Both the position numbers and the translations under genes were made by a program. A stretch of DNA of 64,000 nt from Desulfovibrio ferrophilus (lineage in GTDB: Bacteria > Desulfobacterota > Desulfovibrionia > Desulfovibrionales > Desulfovibrionaceae). Within the stretch, counting starts at the first letter, position 1. Each line of letters begins with the position of its first letter. The stretch is taken from NCBI RefSeq assembly GCF_003966735.1, contig NZ_AP017378.1, positions 3,537,501-3,601,500 of the forward strand. The letters are read 5' to 3'. The notes beneath the pieces were generated by a model, which was not told the origin of the DNA, made no database searches, and worked only from the letters and a program-made list of their open reading frames with translations. Below, piece by piece: positions 47,973 through 56,944 of the stretch.

Positions 47973-50084
47973 ATGTCCAAGTCCCTGTACATCACCGCCA
48001 CCGAGTCACGAAGCGGGAAGAGCGCCATCGCCCTGGGCGTCATGCAGATGCTGTTGAACGATCTGCGCAATGTGGCCTTCTTCCGCCCGATCATCAATGA
48101 CAACGTGGGGGGCCGCCCGGATCACGATATCAATCTGATCCTGACGCATTTCAATCTCGAAATTCCCTATGAGGATACATATGCCTACACGCTTTCCGAA
48201 GCGCGTGAGCTGATTAATGCGGGCCAGCATGCTTTGCTTCTCGAAAACATCTTGAACAAGTTCAAGACGCTGGAGAGCAGCTATGATTTCGTGCTGTGTG
48301 AAGGGTCCGATTTTTTGGGCAAAGACCCGGCGTTTGAGTTCGAACTCAATGCCGATATTGCCGCCAACATGGGCGCTCCTGTCATCCTGGTGGCCAGCGG
48401 CAGGAACAAGGGCTTCAAGGAAGTGGTCGAATCGACCCAACTGACCATCGAGACCCTGGAAGAGAAGGGCCTCGATCTCGTGGCCTGCATCGTCAACCGT
48501 GTCGAGAACGGTGATGGTGCGGAGATCACCGGCAACCTGAAGTGCAAGATTCGTTGCGAACAGCCGCTTCTGGTCTATGCCATTTCCGAGGATGCCTCGC
48601 TGGGCAATCCCACCATGGGTGATGTGAGTAAGTGGCTGAACGGACAGATTCTGTACGGGCACGGGCGCATGGATACCCTGGTTCAGGAATATGTCATCGC
48701 CGCCATGCAGGTCGGCAATTTTCTGGAATACACTTCTGCGGGAAGCCTGATCATCACCCCCGGTGATCGCGAGGACATCATTCTCGCCAGCCTGGCTTCG
48801 CGGCTTTCGTCTTCCTATCCCGATGTGGCGGGCATCCTGCTGACCGGCGGGTTGCAGCCTTCCACCAATGTCCATCGTCTGATCGAAGGATGGACTGGTG
48901 TTCCGGTTCCTGTGGTGTCCGTGCCGGACAACACCTTCAAGACCACCCGCCTGCTGTCCGAACTCTACGGGCGCATTGATCCCGAGGATCAGCGCAAGAT
49001 CGCCTCGGCTCTGGGCAATTTTGAATCCTGTGTGGATGTGCCGGAACTGAGTGGTCGCCTCGGGCAGACCAAAGCCCGGCGCGTGACCCCCAAGATGTTC
49101 GAATACAATCTGGTGGCACAGGCCAAGGCCAACAAGATGCGCATCGTGATGCCCGAGGGTGACTGCGAGCGTGTGCTGCGTGCGGCAGATATCCTGTCCC
49201 GCCGGGGTGTGGCTGATCTGGTGCTGCTCGGTCGTGAGGACAATATCAGAGCCAAGATTTCCAATCTGGGGTTGACTCTGGAGAACGTCCAGATTGTGGA
49301 TCCGACCAAAAGCGAACATCTGGAAGCGTATGCCGAGGCCTATTTCGAAGCCCGCAAGCACAAGGGCATTCTTCTGGAAGACGCCCGCGATCGCATGCAG
49401 GACGCCACCTACTTCGGAACCATGATGGTCCAGAAGGGTGATGCCGACGGCATGGTCTCCGGTGCGCAGAACACCACGGCCCATACCATCCGCCCGGCCT
49501 TCGAGTTCGTGAAGACCAAGCCCGGTGCGAGTATCGTTTCCTCCGTGTTCCTGATGTGCATGAAGGATCGCGTTCATGTGTACGGCGATTGCGCGGTGAA
49601 CCCTGATCCCAATGCCGAGCAACTGGCCGAGATCGCCCTGGGTTCTGCCGAGACCGCTCGTGTCTTCGGTGTCGAGCCCCGTGTGGCCATGCTGTCGTAT
49701 TCCACCGGCCAGTCCGGTCGGGGTGAACAGGTGGACAAGGTCAAGGAAGCGACCCGTATCGCTCAGGAACGCGGCGTCGAGGGCGTGGCCATTGAAGGTC
49801 CCTTGCAGTTCGATGCCGCAGTGGACCCTGACGTGGCCAAGACCAAGATGCCCAACAGCGAAGTGGCTGGCAGGGCGACCGTGTTCATCTTCCCGGACCT
49901 GAACACCGGCAACAATACTTACAAGGCAGTGCAGCGTTCTTCGGGCGCCGTGGCCATTGGCCCGGTCTTGCAGGGTTTGAACAAGCCCGTGAACGACCTG
50001 TCCCGAGGTTGCACTGTTCCCGATATCGTCAACACCGTGGCCATCACCGCCATCCAGGCGCAGGCCGAAAAAGGACTGATTTAA
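47973..50084 (+). CDS. pta: Phosphate acetyltransferase
   Basis: Converts acetyl-CoA and phosphate to acetyl-phosphate. 703 residues of the long type: an N-terminal BioD-like P-loop domain (TATESRSGKSAIALG), a DRTGG domain (about 210-330), and the C-terminal catalytic PTA domain from about 375 (MRIVMPEGDCERVLRAADIL, DGMVSGAQNTTAHTIRPAF, YSTGQSGRG, VFIFPDLNTGNNTYKAVQR). GAGG precedes the ATG. It is followed one base later by ackA, so the two are coupled. Confidence 0.97.
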   Translation: MSKSLYITATESRSGKSAIALGVMQMLLNDLRNVAFFRPIINDNVGGRPDHDINLILTHFNLEIPYEDTYAYTLSEARELINAGQHALLLENILNKFKTLESSYDFVLCEGSDFLGKDPAFEFELNADIAANMGAPVILVASGRNKGFKEVVESTQLTIETLEEKGLDLVACIVNRVENGDGAEITGNLKCKIRCEQPLLVYAISEDASLGNPTMGDVSKWLNGQILYGHGRMDTLVQEYVIAAMQVGNFLEYTSAGSLIITPGDREDIILASLASRLSSSYPDVAGILLTGGLQPSTNVHRLIEGWTGVPVPVVSVPDNTFKTTRLLSELYGRIDPEDQRKIASALGNFESCVDVPELSGRLGQTKARRVTPKMFEYNLVAQAKANKMRIVMPEGDCERVLRAADILSRRGVADLVLLGREDNIRAKISNLGLTLENVQIVDPTKSEHLEAYAEAYFEARKHKGILLEDARDRMQDATYFGTMMVQKGDADGMVSGAQNTTAHTIRPAFEFVKTKPGASIVSSVFLMCMKDRVHVYGDCAVNPDPNAEQLAEIALGSAETARVFGVEPRVAMLSYSTGQSGRGEQVDKVKEATRIAQERGVEGVAIEGPLQFDAAVDPDVAKTKMPNSEVAGRATVFIFPDLNTGNNTYKAVQRSSGAVAIGPVLQGLNKPVNDLSRGCTVPDIVNTVAITAIQAQAEKGLI

Positions 50085-50085
50085 C

Positions 50086-51288
50086 ATGAAGATTCTGGTC
50101 ATCAACTCTGGCAGCTCGTCCATTAAATACCAGCTGTTGGATATGGAAAACGACAGCGTGCTGGCTTCCGGCGTGATCGAATGCATCGGGCTGGAGCAGG
50201 GCATTCTGACCCACAAGAAAGCCCCTGACACCGATGCCGCAATAAAGATTGTTGTCGAACAGCCCATCCCCGATCACGCAGTGGGAATGCATCTGGCGGT
50301 TGACGCACTGACCCATCCCGAGCATGGCGTCATCACCGATGCCTCCGAGATTGACGGCGTTGGTCACCGCATCGTGCATGGTGGTGAGAAATTCACCACT
50401 CCGATGCTTGTCGATCAATCCGTGATTGATGGCATCAGAGAGGTCGCCGATTTGGCGCCCCTGCACAATCTTGCCCACCTGACGGGCATTGAAGTGGCTC
50501 AGTCCATCTTCAAGTGCAAGCATGTGACCGTGTTCGATACAGCCTTCCATCAGACCATGCCTGCCAAGGCATACCAGTACGCCATCCCTTATGAGATCTA
50601 CGAGGAGCTGCACGTGCGCCGTTATGGCTTCCACGGCACCTCTCACAAATACGTGGCCCGGCGTACCGCCGAGCTGCTGGGCAAGCCTGCCGAGGACCTG
50701 AACATCATCACCGTGCACCTGGGCAACGGTTCGTCCCTCGCTGCCATTCAGGGCGGCAAGTGCATCGACACCTCCATGGGCATGACTCCTCTGGCCGGTG
50801 TGATCATGGGCACCCGCTCGGGCAACGTCGATCCCGCTGTGCTGAAGTTCATCGCCGAGAAAAAGGGCCTGAGCATTCAGGAAGTCGAGGAAATGCTGAC
50901 CAAGCGCTCCGGACTGGTGGGCATCTGTGGCATGAGCGACATGCGTGACATTCATTCCGCCATCGAAAAGGGCGACGAGCGTGCCAAGCTGGCCCTGGAT
51001 ATGGTTTGCCACCGGGTGCGTCAGTATATTGGTGCCTACTGGGCCGAGCTGGGTCGGGTGGATGCCATCGTCTTTACCGCAGGCATTGGCGAGAACGACG
51101 ACATCGTGCGTCTGGGTGTCCTGAAGGGCATGGAGCCCATGGGTGTGATTCTGGACGAGGCCGCCAATGCCAAGCGCGCCGGGGAATGGGCACGCATCAG
51201 TACTCCTGAGAGCAAGGTGGACGTGCTTGTAGTTCGCACCAATGAAGAGCTTGAGATCGCACGCGAGACAGTCAAATTCGTTAAATAG
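50086..51288 (+). CDS. ackA: Acetate kinase
   Basis: Makes ATP and acetate from acetyl-phosphate, the substrate-level phosphorylation step of lactate oxidation. 400 residues with all signatures: ILVINSGSSSIKYQLLD at the N-terminus, FDTAFHQTMP, RRYGFHGTSHKYVARR and HLGNGSSLAAIQGGKCIDTSMG. It starts one base after the pta stop. Confidence 0.97.
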   Translation: MKILVINSGSSSIKYQLLDMENDSVLASGVIECIGLEQGILTHKKAPDTDAAIKIVVEQPIPDHAVGMHLAVDALTHPEHGVITDASEIDGVGHRIVHGGEKFTTPMLVDQSVIDGIREVADLAPLHNLAHLTGIEVAQSIFKCKHVTVFDTAFHQTMPAKAYQYAIPYEIYEELHVRRYGFHGTSHKYVARRTAELLGKPAEDLNIITVHLGNGSSLAAIQGGKCIDTSMGMTPLAGVIMGTRSGNVDPAVLKFIAEKKGLSIQEVEEMLTKRSGLVGICGMSDMRDIHSAIEKGDERAKLALDMVCHRVRQYIGAYWAELGRVDAIVFTAGIGENDDIVRLGVLKGMEPMGVILDEAANAKRAGEWARISTPESKVDVLVVRTNEELEIARETVKFVK

Positions 51289-51302
51289 AAGTGAGAAATA
51301 GA

Positions 51303-51334
51303 CCTCTCCGGCCCTGGGGACTGGGCCGGAGGGG
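51303..51334 (+). other. GC-rich hairpin between ackA and lutC
   Basis: A 12-bp stem (CCTCTCCGGCCC with GGGCCGGAGGGG, one T-G pair) has an eight-base loop and no U-run. It is the third such hairpin within the operon. Confidence 0.65.
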
Positions 51335-51356
51335 ATCAATTACCAGGGAGTAAGAA

Positions 51357-51986
51357 ATGACAGCGACAAAGAACGTGGTGGAGACTTTCACTACCAAGGC
51401 GGGACTCGTTTCTGCGGTCGTCTCCGAGGTGAAAACCTTGAAAGAGGCCTACGAGTACACCGTTGATTTGTGCGATAAGAAAGAGATGTGCCAACTGCTG
51501 GTTTCCGGCTGTGAGTTGAATCTTTCCGAAGGGTCCGAGAAGCTCTGCGAAGAGAAGACCAGCAAGATCATTGCTGCTCCTGGCATGAAGAAGCAACAGT
51601 ACAGCGCTCTGGCAAAGCTGGCCGAAGGCAAGGGCTTTGAACTTATCGACAGCGGCCTGCGCAAGTATCTGGCTGGCATCGACATCGGGTTCACTATCTG
51701 TGACCTGGGCATCGCCGAGACAGGCACTCTGGTCCTGAATTCCGCAAGCGAAGATGTCCGTCTTGCCACCATGGTCGCCGAAACGCATGTGGCCGTGCTT
51801 CCCAAATCCAAGTTGCGCGCGACTTCCTATGATGCCGAGGCCGAAGTGCTCGAATTCATGAAGAACATCCCCAATTATTTGGCCTTTATTACCGGCGCTT
51901 CCCGTACCGCCGATATCGAACGTGTTCTGGCCCTGGGTGTTCACGGTCCGCTGGAACTGCACATCCTGCTCTGGGAGGACAAATAA
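51357..51986 (+). CDS. lutC: LutC/YkgG family lactate-utilisation protein
   Basis: 209 residues of the LUD family (DUF162). GIDIGFTICDLGIAETGTLVLNSASEDVRLATMVAETHVAVLP is the family core, where Glu/Thr-rich loops shape the active fold. It is a partner of the large Fe-S subunit that begins two bases after its stop. In D. vulgaris the corresponding pair (DVU3032-3033) accounts for L-lactate oxidation. A GGGAG site precedes the ATG. Confidence 0.93.
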   Translation: MTATKNVVETFTTKAGLVSAVVSEVKTLKEAYEYTVDLCDKKEMCQLLVSGCELNLSEGSEKLCEEKTSKIIAAPGMKKQQYSALAKLAEGKGFELIDSGLRKYLAGIDIGFTICDLGIAETGTLVLNSASEDVRLATMVAETHVAVLPKSKLRATSYDAEAEVLEFMKNIPNYLAFITGASRTADIERVLALGVHGPLELHILLWEDK

Positions 51987-51988
51987 TC

Positions 51989-54148
51989 ATGCAAGATACT
52001 AAAAATCTCCAAGGCTACCGTGAGGATTGCAAGGAAGCCCTGAATGACGAGTTTCTGCGCGAGGCAATGGACGCTTTTGCCATTGCCTACCGCACCAACC
52101 GTGCCAATGCCTTTGCCGACATGGATGAGCGAGATCTGATCGCCAAGATTGCCGACGCCAAGGACGCTGGAATCAGCCGCTTGCCCGAGCTGTATGCAGA
52201 GTTCAAGGCCAATGCGGAAAAGGCCGGGGTCAAGGTCCATCTGGCCAAGACCGCTGCCGAGGCCAACGAGATGATCGCTCAGATCGCCCGCGAAGAGAAC
52301 TGCAAGAAGATCGTCAAGTCCAAGTCCATGACCGCAGAGGAGACTCTGCTCAATCATCATCTGGAAGCCGAGAATTTCGATGTGGTCGAGACAGACCTGG
52401 GTGAATGGATCATTCAGCTCAGACACGAAGGCCCCTCGCACATGGTCATGCCCGCCATTCACCTGTCGCGCTATCAGGTGGCGGACCTGTTTACCGATGT
52501 CACTGGCAAGAAGCAGGAAGTGGACATCGAGAAGCTGGTCAAGGTGGCTCGCCGCGAACTGCGTAGCGAATACATCCAGGCCGACATGGGCATTACTGGT
52601 GCCAACTTTGCCGTATGCGAAACCGGCGGCATTGGTCTGATCACCAACGAGGGCAACGCCCGTCTGGTCTCCACCTTGCCGCGTGTCCACGTTACTCTGT
52701 GCGGTCTGGACAAGCTGACCCCCACGCTGCATGACGCCTTGCGCATTATCAAGGCCCTGCCGCGTAACGCCACTGGACAGGCCATTACCTCGTACGTGAC
52801 CTGGATTACCGGCGCCAACGAGTGTGCTCCTGGTCCCGACGGCAAGAAGGTCTCTCATATCATCTTCCTGGACAATGGCCGTTCGGCCATGGCCGAGGAC
52901 AAGGACTTCCGTCAGATTCTGCGCTGCGTGCGCTGTGGTGCCTGTGCCAATGTCTGTCCGGTCTACCGCCTGGTGGGTGGACACAAGATGGGCCATATCT
53001 ACATTGGTGCCATTGGCCTGCTGCTGACCTACTTCTTCCATGGCCGTGACAAGGCCAAGAACCTGGTCCAGAACTGCATTAACTGTGGCGCCTGCAAGAG
53101 CGTTTGTGCTGCTGGCATCGATCTGCCGCGACTGATCAAGGAAGTGCACGCCCGCATTCAGGATGAGGACGGCCATGCTCTGCCCAGCGTCCTGCTTGGC
53201 AAGGTCATGAAGAACCGCAAGCTTTTCCATACGCTGCTCAAGACCGCCAAATGGGGCCAGAAGCCCATCAAGAAAGGCAATACCGGATACATCCGCCATC
53301 TGCCCATGATCTTCGGCAAGGAGCAGGATTTCCGCGCTCTACCCGCAGTGGCTGATCGGGCCTTCCGCGATGACTGGGAAAAGATCAAGCCGATTGTGGA
53401 AAATGCCAAATATCGTGTGGCTCTGTTCTCGGGCTGTGTGCAGGATTTCGTGTACCCCGAGCAGATGAAGGCCGGCGTGAAGGTCATGTCCGGACATGGG
53501 GCTGACATGGACTTCCCCATGGGCCAGTCCTGCTGCGGTCTCCCCCTGACCATGATGGGTGAGTCCGTCGCTGCCCGTGATGTGGCCGAGCAGAACGTCA
53601 AGGCCATTGACCCAGGCAAGTTCGACTACATCGTCACCCTGTGCGCCTCGTGTGCCTCGCATCTGAAACATGCCTACCCCAAAATCCTGGGTGATGATCC
53701 GCGCATGGCCGATGCCGCTCGTCGCTTTGCTGATAAGGTTATCGACTTCAGTTCGTTTGTCTACGACGTGCTGGGAGTTCGCAGGGATGACTTCAAGGAC
53801 GTCAATGTCAACACCAAGACCACGTACCATGCACCGTGTCATCTGTGCCGCGGGCTGGAAGTGACCGAGGCTCCTCGTCAGCTGATGGTTGAATCCGGAT
53901 TGGATTATATCCCGTCCGCCGAGGAAGACGTCTGTTGCGGATTCGGTGGGACCTTCTCCATGAAGTTCCCCGAAGAATCCAAGGAGCTGCTCAACAAGAA
54001 GCTCAACAACGCTGCCGCCACCGGTGCACAGCAGCTTGTCACCGATTGCCCCGGTTGCGTGATGCAGCTGCGCGGTGGAGCCGAAGTCCGTAAAGACGGA
54101 TTCCGCGTGCGGCATATCGCCGAGGCTTTGGCCGACCAGAAAAAATAA
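51989..54148 (+). CDS. ldhH: L-lactate dehydrogenase large Fe-S subunit (LutB-LutA fusion, LdhH type)
   Basis: 719 residues. The N-terminal LUD domain (about 60-300: KSKSMTAEE, GANFAVCETGGIGLITNEGNARL) equals LutB. Two ferredoxin motifs follow (CVRCGACANVCPVYR and CINCGACKSVCAAGIDLP). The C-terminal half is a LutA-like pair of CCG domains (ALFSGCVQDF ... SCCGLP, and YHAPCHLCRG ... VCCGFGG ... CPGCVM). This fuses the separate LutA and LutB of Bacillus. It is the last gene of the lactate operon and is followed by a hairpin. Confidence 0.94.
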   Translation: MQDTKNLQGYREDCKEALNDEFLREAMDAFAIAYRTNRANAFADMDERDLIAKIADAKDAGISRLPELYAEFKANAEKAGVKVHLAKTAAEANEMIAQIAREENCKKIVKSKSMTAEETLLNHHLEAENFDVVETDLGEWIIQLRHEGPSHMVMPAIHLSRYQVADLFTDVTGKKQEVDIEKLVKVARRELRSEYIQADMGITGANFAVCETGGIGLITNEGNARLVSTLPRVHVTLCGLDKLTPTLHDALRIIKALPRNATGQAITSYVTWITGANECAPGPDGKKVSHIIFLDNGRSAMAEDKDFRQILRCVRCGACANVCPVYRLVGGHKMGHIYIGAIGLLLTYFFHGRDKAKNLVQNCINCGACKSVCAAGIDLPRLIKEVHARIQDEDGHALPSVLLGKVMKNRKLFHTLLKTAKWGQKPIKKGNTGYIRHLPMIFGKEQDFRALPAVADRAFRDDWEKIKPIVENAKYRVALFSGCVQDFVYPEQMKAGVKVMSGHGADMDFPMGQSCCGLPLTMMGESVAARDVAEQNVKAIDPGKFDYIVTLCASCASHLKHAYPKILGDDPRMADAARRFADKVIDFSSFVYDVLGVRRDDFKDVNVNTKTTYHAPCHLCRGLEVTEAPRQLMVESGLDYIPSAEEDVCCGFGGTFSMKFPEESKELLNKKLNNAAATGAQQLVTDCPGCVMQLRGGAEVRKDGFRVRHIAEALADQKK

Positions 54149-54156
54149 TGATCAGG

Positions 54157-54176
54157 CGGGGGCGCATGCGCCCCCG
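54157..54176 (+). terminator. Hairpin at the end of the lactate operon
   Basis: CGGGGGCG (54157-54164) pairs with CGCCCCCG (54169-54176) around CATG. No U-run follows, so termination may be partial. Confidence 0.55.
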
Positions 54177-54307
54177 TCCACTCATACACACACCCACCTC
54201 TCATTCGGTCCGACCATCCGTCGCATCCATACACCCCAAGGTACCCCACCATCTGGGTGCGGCGGATAGGCCGGGCGCCGAATCATCTTGGTGACCAGGG
54301 CGAAATC

Positions 54308-55327
54308 ATGACCGACAACACCTTTCAGAAAGCCAGAGAATCGCTTCAGGGATTCTGCCATGTCTGTCCCACTTGTGACGGCGGTGCCTGTGCGGGTGAT
54401 GTGCCTGGCATGGGTGGCTTGGGGACGGGCAGTTCGTTTGCGGCTAATATCCAGGCTCTGGACGACTGCCGTTTGAATATGCGCGTGCTGCACGATGTGA
54501 CCGAGCCGGAAACCCGTGTGAATGTATTGGGTATGGAATTATCCTTTCCTGTACTGGCAGCGCCCATCGGCGGTGTGTCCTCCAATATGGGGGGCAGGGT
54601 GTCCGAGGAAAGCTTTGTGGGTGCTGTCATTGGTGGCGCGGTGAGCGGCGGCATCATTGGCTGCACTGGCGATGGCGGCCCTGATTTTATCCATGAAGCC
54701 GGCTTCGAGGCAATACGCAAGGCTGGCGGCAAGGGCATTCCGTTTATCAAGCCATGGGAAGAACTCGAACTCTTTCGCAAGATCGAAAAGGCCGAAACAC
54801 TGGGCGTCACTGCCATAGGCATGGACGTGGACGCCGCGGGGCTGCTTGCACTCAAGCAGATGGGCCGTTCCGTTTCACCCAAATCACCGGCCAAACTGGC
54901 CCGAATCATACGCCACACGCCTCTCAAATTCGTGGTCAAGGGTATCATGACCCCTGACGAGGCAAGGATTGCCGTGGAAGCAGGAGCGGACGCCATCGTG
55001 GTCTCCAACCACGGGGGGCGGGTCCTGGATTATACACCCGGTGTGGCCGAAGTACTGCCCTGGATTGCCGAGGCCGTTAAAGGTCAGGCCACCATTCTGG
55101 CCGACGGTGGAGTGCGCAGTGGGGGTGATGTTTTGAAGATGCTTGCACTGGGGGCGGATGCCGTTATGATTGGCAGACCGTTCGCCATTGCCGCCATGGG
55201 TGGCGGCCGCAGTGGAGTGGAAGAGCAGGTCAGGCAGCTGAAGCGGGAGCTTGAGCAGGCCATGATCCTGACCGGAACCATGAGAGCCGATTCGGTCAGT
55301 CGATCCGTGTTGTACGGTCGAAGATAG
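54308..55327 (+). CDS. FMN-dependent alpha-hydroxy-acid oxidase/dehydrogenase
   Basis: 339 residues of the lactate oxidase/glycolate oxidase fold. FVVKGIMTPDEARIAVEAGADAIVVSNHGGR contains the FMN Lys and the catalytic His (SNHGGR), and ILADGGVRSGGDVLKMLALGADAVMIGRP binds the phosphate. The N-terminus carries a Cys cluster (CHVCPTCDGGAC), seen in anaerobe members and possibly a metal or Fe-S site. I start at MTDNTFQKAR (54308); the frame extends 17 codons to a GTG. It could be a further lactate or 2-hydroxyacid dehydrogenase beside the operon; the substrate is not established. Confidence 0.88.
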   Translation: MTDNTFQKARESLQGFCHVCPTCDGGACAGDVPGMGGLGTGSSFAANIQALDDCRLNMRVLHDVTEPETRVNVLGMELSFPVLAAPIGGVSSNMGGRVSEESFVGAVIGGAVSGGIIGCTGDGGPDFIHEAGFEAIRKAGGKGIPFIKPWEELELFRKIEKAETLGVTAIGMDVDAAGLLALKQMGRSVSPKSPAKLARIIRHTPLKFVVKGIMTPDEARIAVEAGADAIVVSNHGGRVLDYTPGVAEVLPWIAEAVKGQATILADGGVRSGGDVLKMLALGADAVMIGRPFAIAAMGGGRSGVEEQVRQLKRELEQAMILTGTMRADSVSRSVLYGRR

Positions 55328-55405
55328 TTTTTCCACGAGTATTGCAGCTCAAATATTTATATGCGCAAAGGTGGCGAGCCAACTGACTTCTCAGAAGGAG
55401 CAGCC

Positions 55406-55915
55406 ATGAAAGGCAAGACCAGCAAGGAATCGTGCATTACCCTCTCGCAACGGGTGCTCCCTCAGGACGCCAACCCTGCAGGCAATGTGCACGGCGGTGT
55501 GATTCTCAAGTACATTGATACCGCAGCCGGAACCGTGGGCATGCGCCACGCCCGGGGGAATGTGGTCACCGCCTCCATCGACAGGATGGATTTTCTGGCC
55601 CCTGTTTATGTGGGCGAATTGGTGACCTTCAAGGCCTGTATGAATTATGTCGGCACGACGTCCATGGAGATTGGCGTGCGGGTCGAGGCTGAGAATCTGC
55701 TTACCGGCGAAGTCCGCTATACCAACTCCGCGTATTTGACTTTTGTGGCGCTGGACGAACACGGACGGCCCACTTCTGTTGCTCCGTTGATTCTGGAAAA
55801 TGAGGATGAGGAGCGTCGCTGGCGCGAAGCCAAAGAGCGCCGCAAGGCACGCTTGGCAGAAAAGGCCCGTGAACGTTGCTCCCAGGACGGCGGAGCTCAA
55901 TGCAAATCGGACTGA
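55406..55915 (+). CDS. Acyl-CoA thioesterase, hotdog fold (YciA-like)
   Basis: 169 residues. VLPQDANPAGNVHGGVILKYIDTAAG is the hotdog helix with the catalytic Asp region, and SIDRMDFLAPVYVGELVTFKACMNYVG is the typical strand set. The charged C-terminal tail is RRWREAKERRKARLAEKARE. It hydrolyses acyl-CoA to acid and CoA. The start at 55406 has AAGGAG five bases upstream; the longer frame is rejected. It lies 25 bp before the Dabb gene. Confidence 0.9.
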   Translation: MKGKTSKESCITLSQRVLPQDANPAGNVHGGVILKYIDTAAGTVGMRHARGNVVTASIDRMDFLAPVYVGELVTFKACMNYVGTTSMEIGVRVEAENLLTGEVRYTNSAYLTFVALDEHGRPTSVAPLILENEDEERRWREAKERRKARLAEKARERCSQDGGAQCKSD

Positions 55916-55940
55916 ATCTGAAACGACAGGAGATGGACAG

Positions 55941-56243
55941 ATGCTCAAGCATATCGTCATGTGGCGCTTAAAGGACGAGGCCGAAGGGGCGACCAAGGCT
56001 GAAAATGCAAAGAAGATGAAAGAGATGCTAGAGGCGCTACCGGCCAAGGTGGCTGGTGTGCTGAAGCTGGAAGTTGGAATCAATGTGGTCGAATCCGAGA
56101 CCTGTTCCGACGTCTGTCTGTACAGCGAATTTAACAACCTTGAGGAGATGGACGCCTATCAGGCCCATCCCGAGCACCAGAAGTGTGTGGCCTTCATCAA
56201 GATGGTGGTGACCGAGCGGCGCGCCACGGATTATGAGTGCTAA
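55941..56243 (+). CDS. Dabb family (stress-responsive alpha/beta barrel) protein
   Basis: 100 residues beginning MLKHIVMWRLKDEAEG, the family signature with its conserved His. FNNLEEMDAYQAHPEHQKCVAFI is the usual C-terminal part. These small ferredoxin-like dimers have varied or unknown functions. AGGAGATGG precedes the ATG. It probably shares a transcript with the thioesterase. Confidence 0.92.
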   Translation: MLKHIVMWRLKDEAEGATKAENAKKMKEMLEALPAKVAGVLKLEVGINVVESETCSDVCLYSEFNNLEEMDAYQAHPEHQKCVAFIKMVVTERRATDYEC

Positions 56244-56265
56244 TGGTTGAAGACGTGATTATGAA

Positions 56266-56297
56266 GAAGGGCGGCCCATAGGCCGCCCTTCTTTTTT
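56266..56297 (+). terminator. Rho-independent terminator
   Basis: GAAGGGCGGCC pairs with GGCCGCCCTTC around CATA and is followed by TTTTTT. It ends the thioesterase-Dabb transcript and faces the convergent cheW gene. Confidence 0.92.
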
Positions 56298-56317
56298 GAT
56301 GATTCAGGCAAGCTGAT

Positions 56318-56839
56318 TTAGATCGCCTCGGCTGTTGCTTCTGTCTGGCTATCCAGATCTTCTGCAGTCGCCAGCACCGCGAGTTCCTCGCTGGAGAAGA
56401 TGCGGTTGATATCCAGGATGATCACGAACTGGTCGTTCTGTTTGCCCATGCCGCGAATGAAGTCCGTGCGGATCGATGTGCCCATGCGCGGTGCAGGTTC
56501 AATGCTCTCGGGCATCATTTCGAAGACCTCTCGTACCGAGTCCACCAGCGCTCCAAGGACAGCGGATTCACCGCCCAGATCGACCTCGGTAATGACGATG
56601 CAGGTGTCTACCGTATCGTCCATGGAGGGCATTCCGAATTTGCACCGCATATCCACCACGGGTACGGCGTGTCCTCTCAGGTTGATGACCCCACGCATGA
56701 AGGGGGGGGTGCGCGGAATGCGGGTGACCGAGGCCACTTCCAGTACTTCGCGGACCTGCGTGATATCCAATGCGAAGATTTCCTTATCCAGGCTGAACGT
56801 CAGGTACTGGTTGGTCTCATCGGTTTGTGGATTGCTCAT
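56318..56839 (-). CDS. cheW: Chemotaxis coupling protein CheW
   Basis: 173 residues linking chemoreceptors to the CheA kinase. QYLTFSLDKEIFALDITQVREVLE opens the SH3-like fold, and RTPPFMRGVINLRGHAVPVVDMRCKFGM is the receptor/kinase contact region. A C-terminal extension of about 20 residues is acidic. The neighbouring chemoreceptor gene is on the same strand, 105 bp upstream. Confidence 0.95.
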   Translation of the reverse strand: MSNPQTDETNQYLTFSLDKEIFALDITQVREVLEVASVTRIPRTPPFMRGVINLRGHAVPVVDMRCKFGMPSMDDTVDTCIVITEVDLGGESAVLGALVDSVREVFEMMPESIEPAPRMGTSIRTDFIRGMGKQNDQFVIILDINRIFSSEELAVLATAEDLDSQTEATAEAI

Positions 56840-56944
56840 GCCTTCACTCCATCTCTGTTCGGTTGCTTGCTTTCCAGCTTGACAGTCCCCTGTCCGGAAA
56901 GGTGGACATCACATATCGTATCCGATGTGAGGATTTCTGTCAGC

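Noticed and set aside
48006-50267. Very long antisense frames opposite pta, por (40449-42953), the permease (43336-45318) and the D-lactate dehydrogenase (45325-46653)
   Set aside because: They lie opposite strongly supported genes with biased codon use, which leaves the opposite frame free of stops. Their translations are His/Gly/Asp-rich and show no domain or ribosome-binding site.
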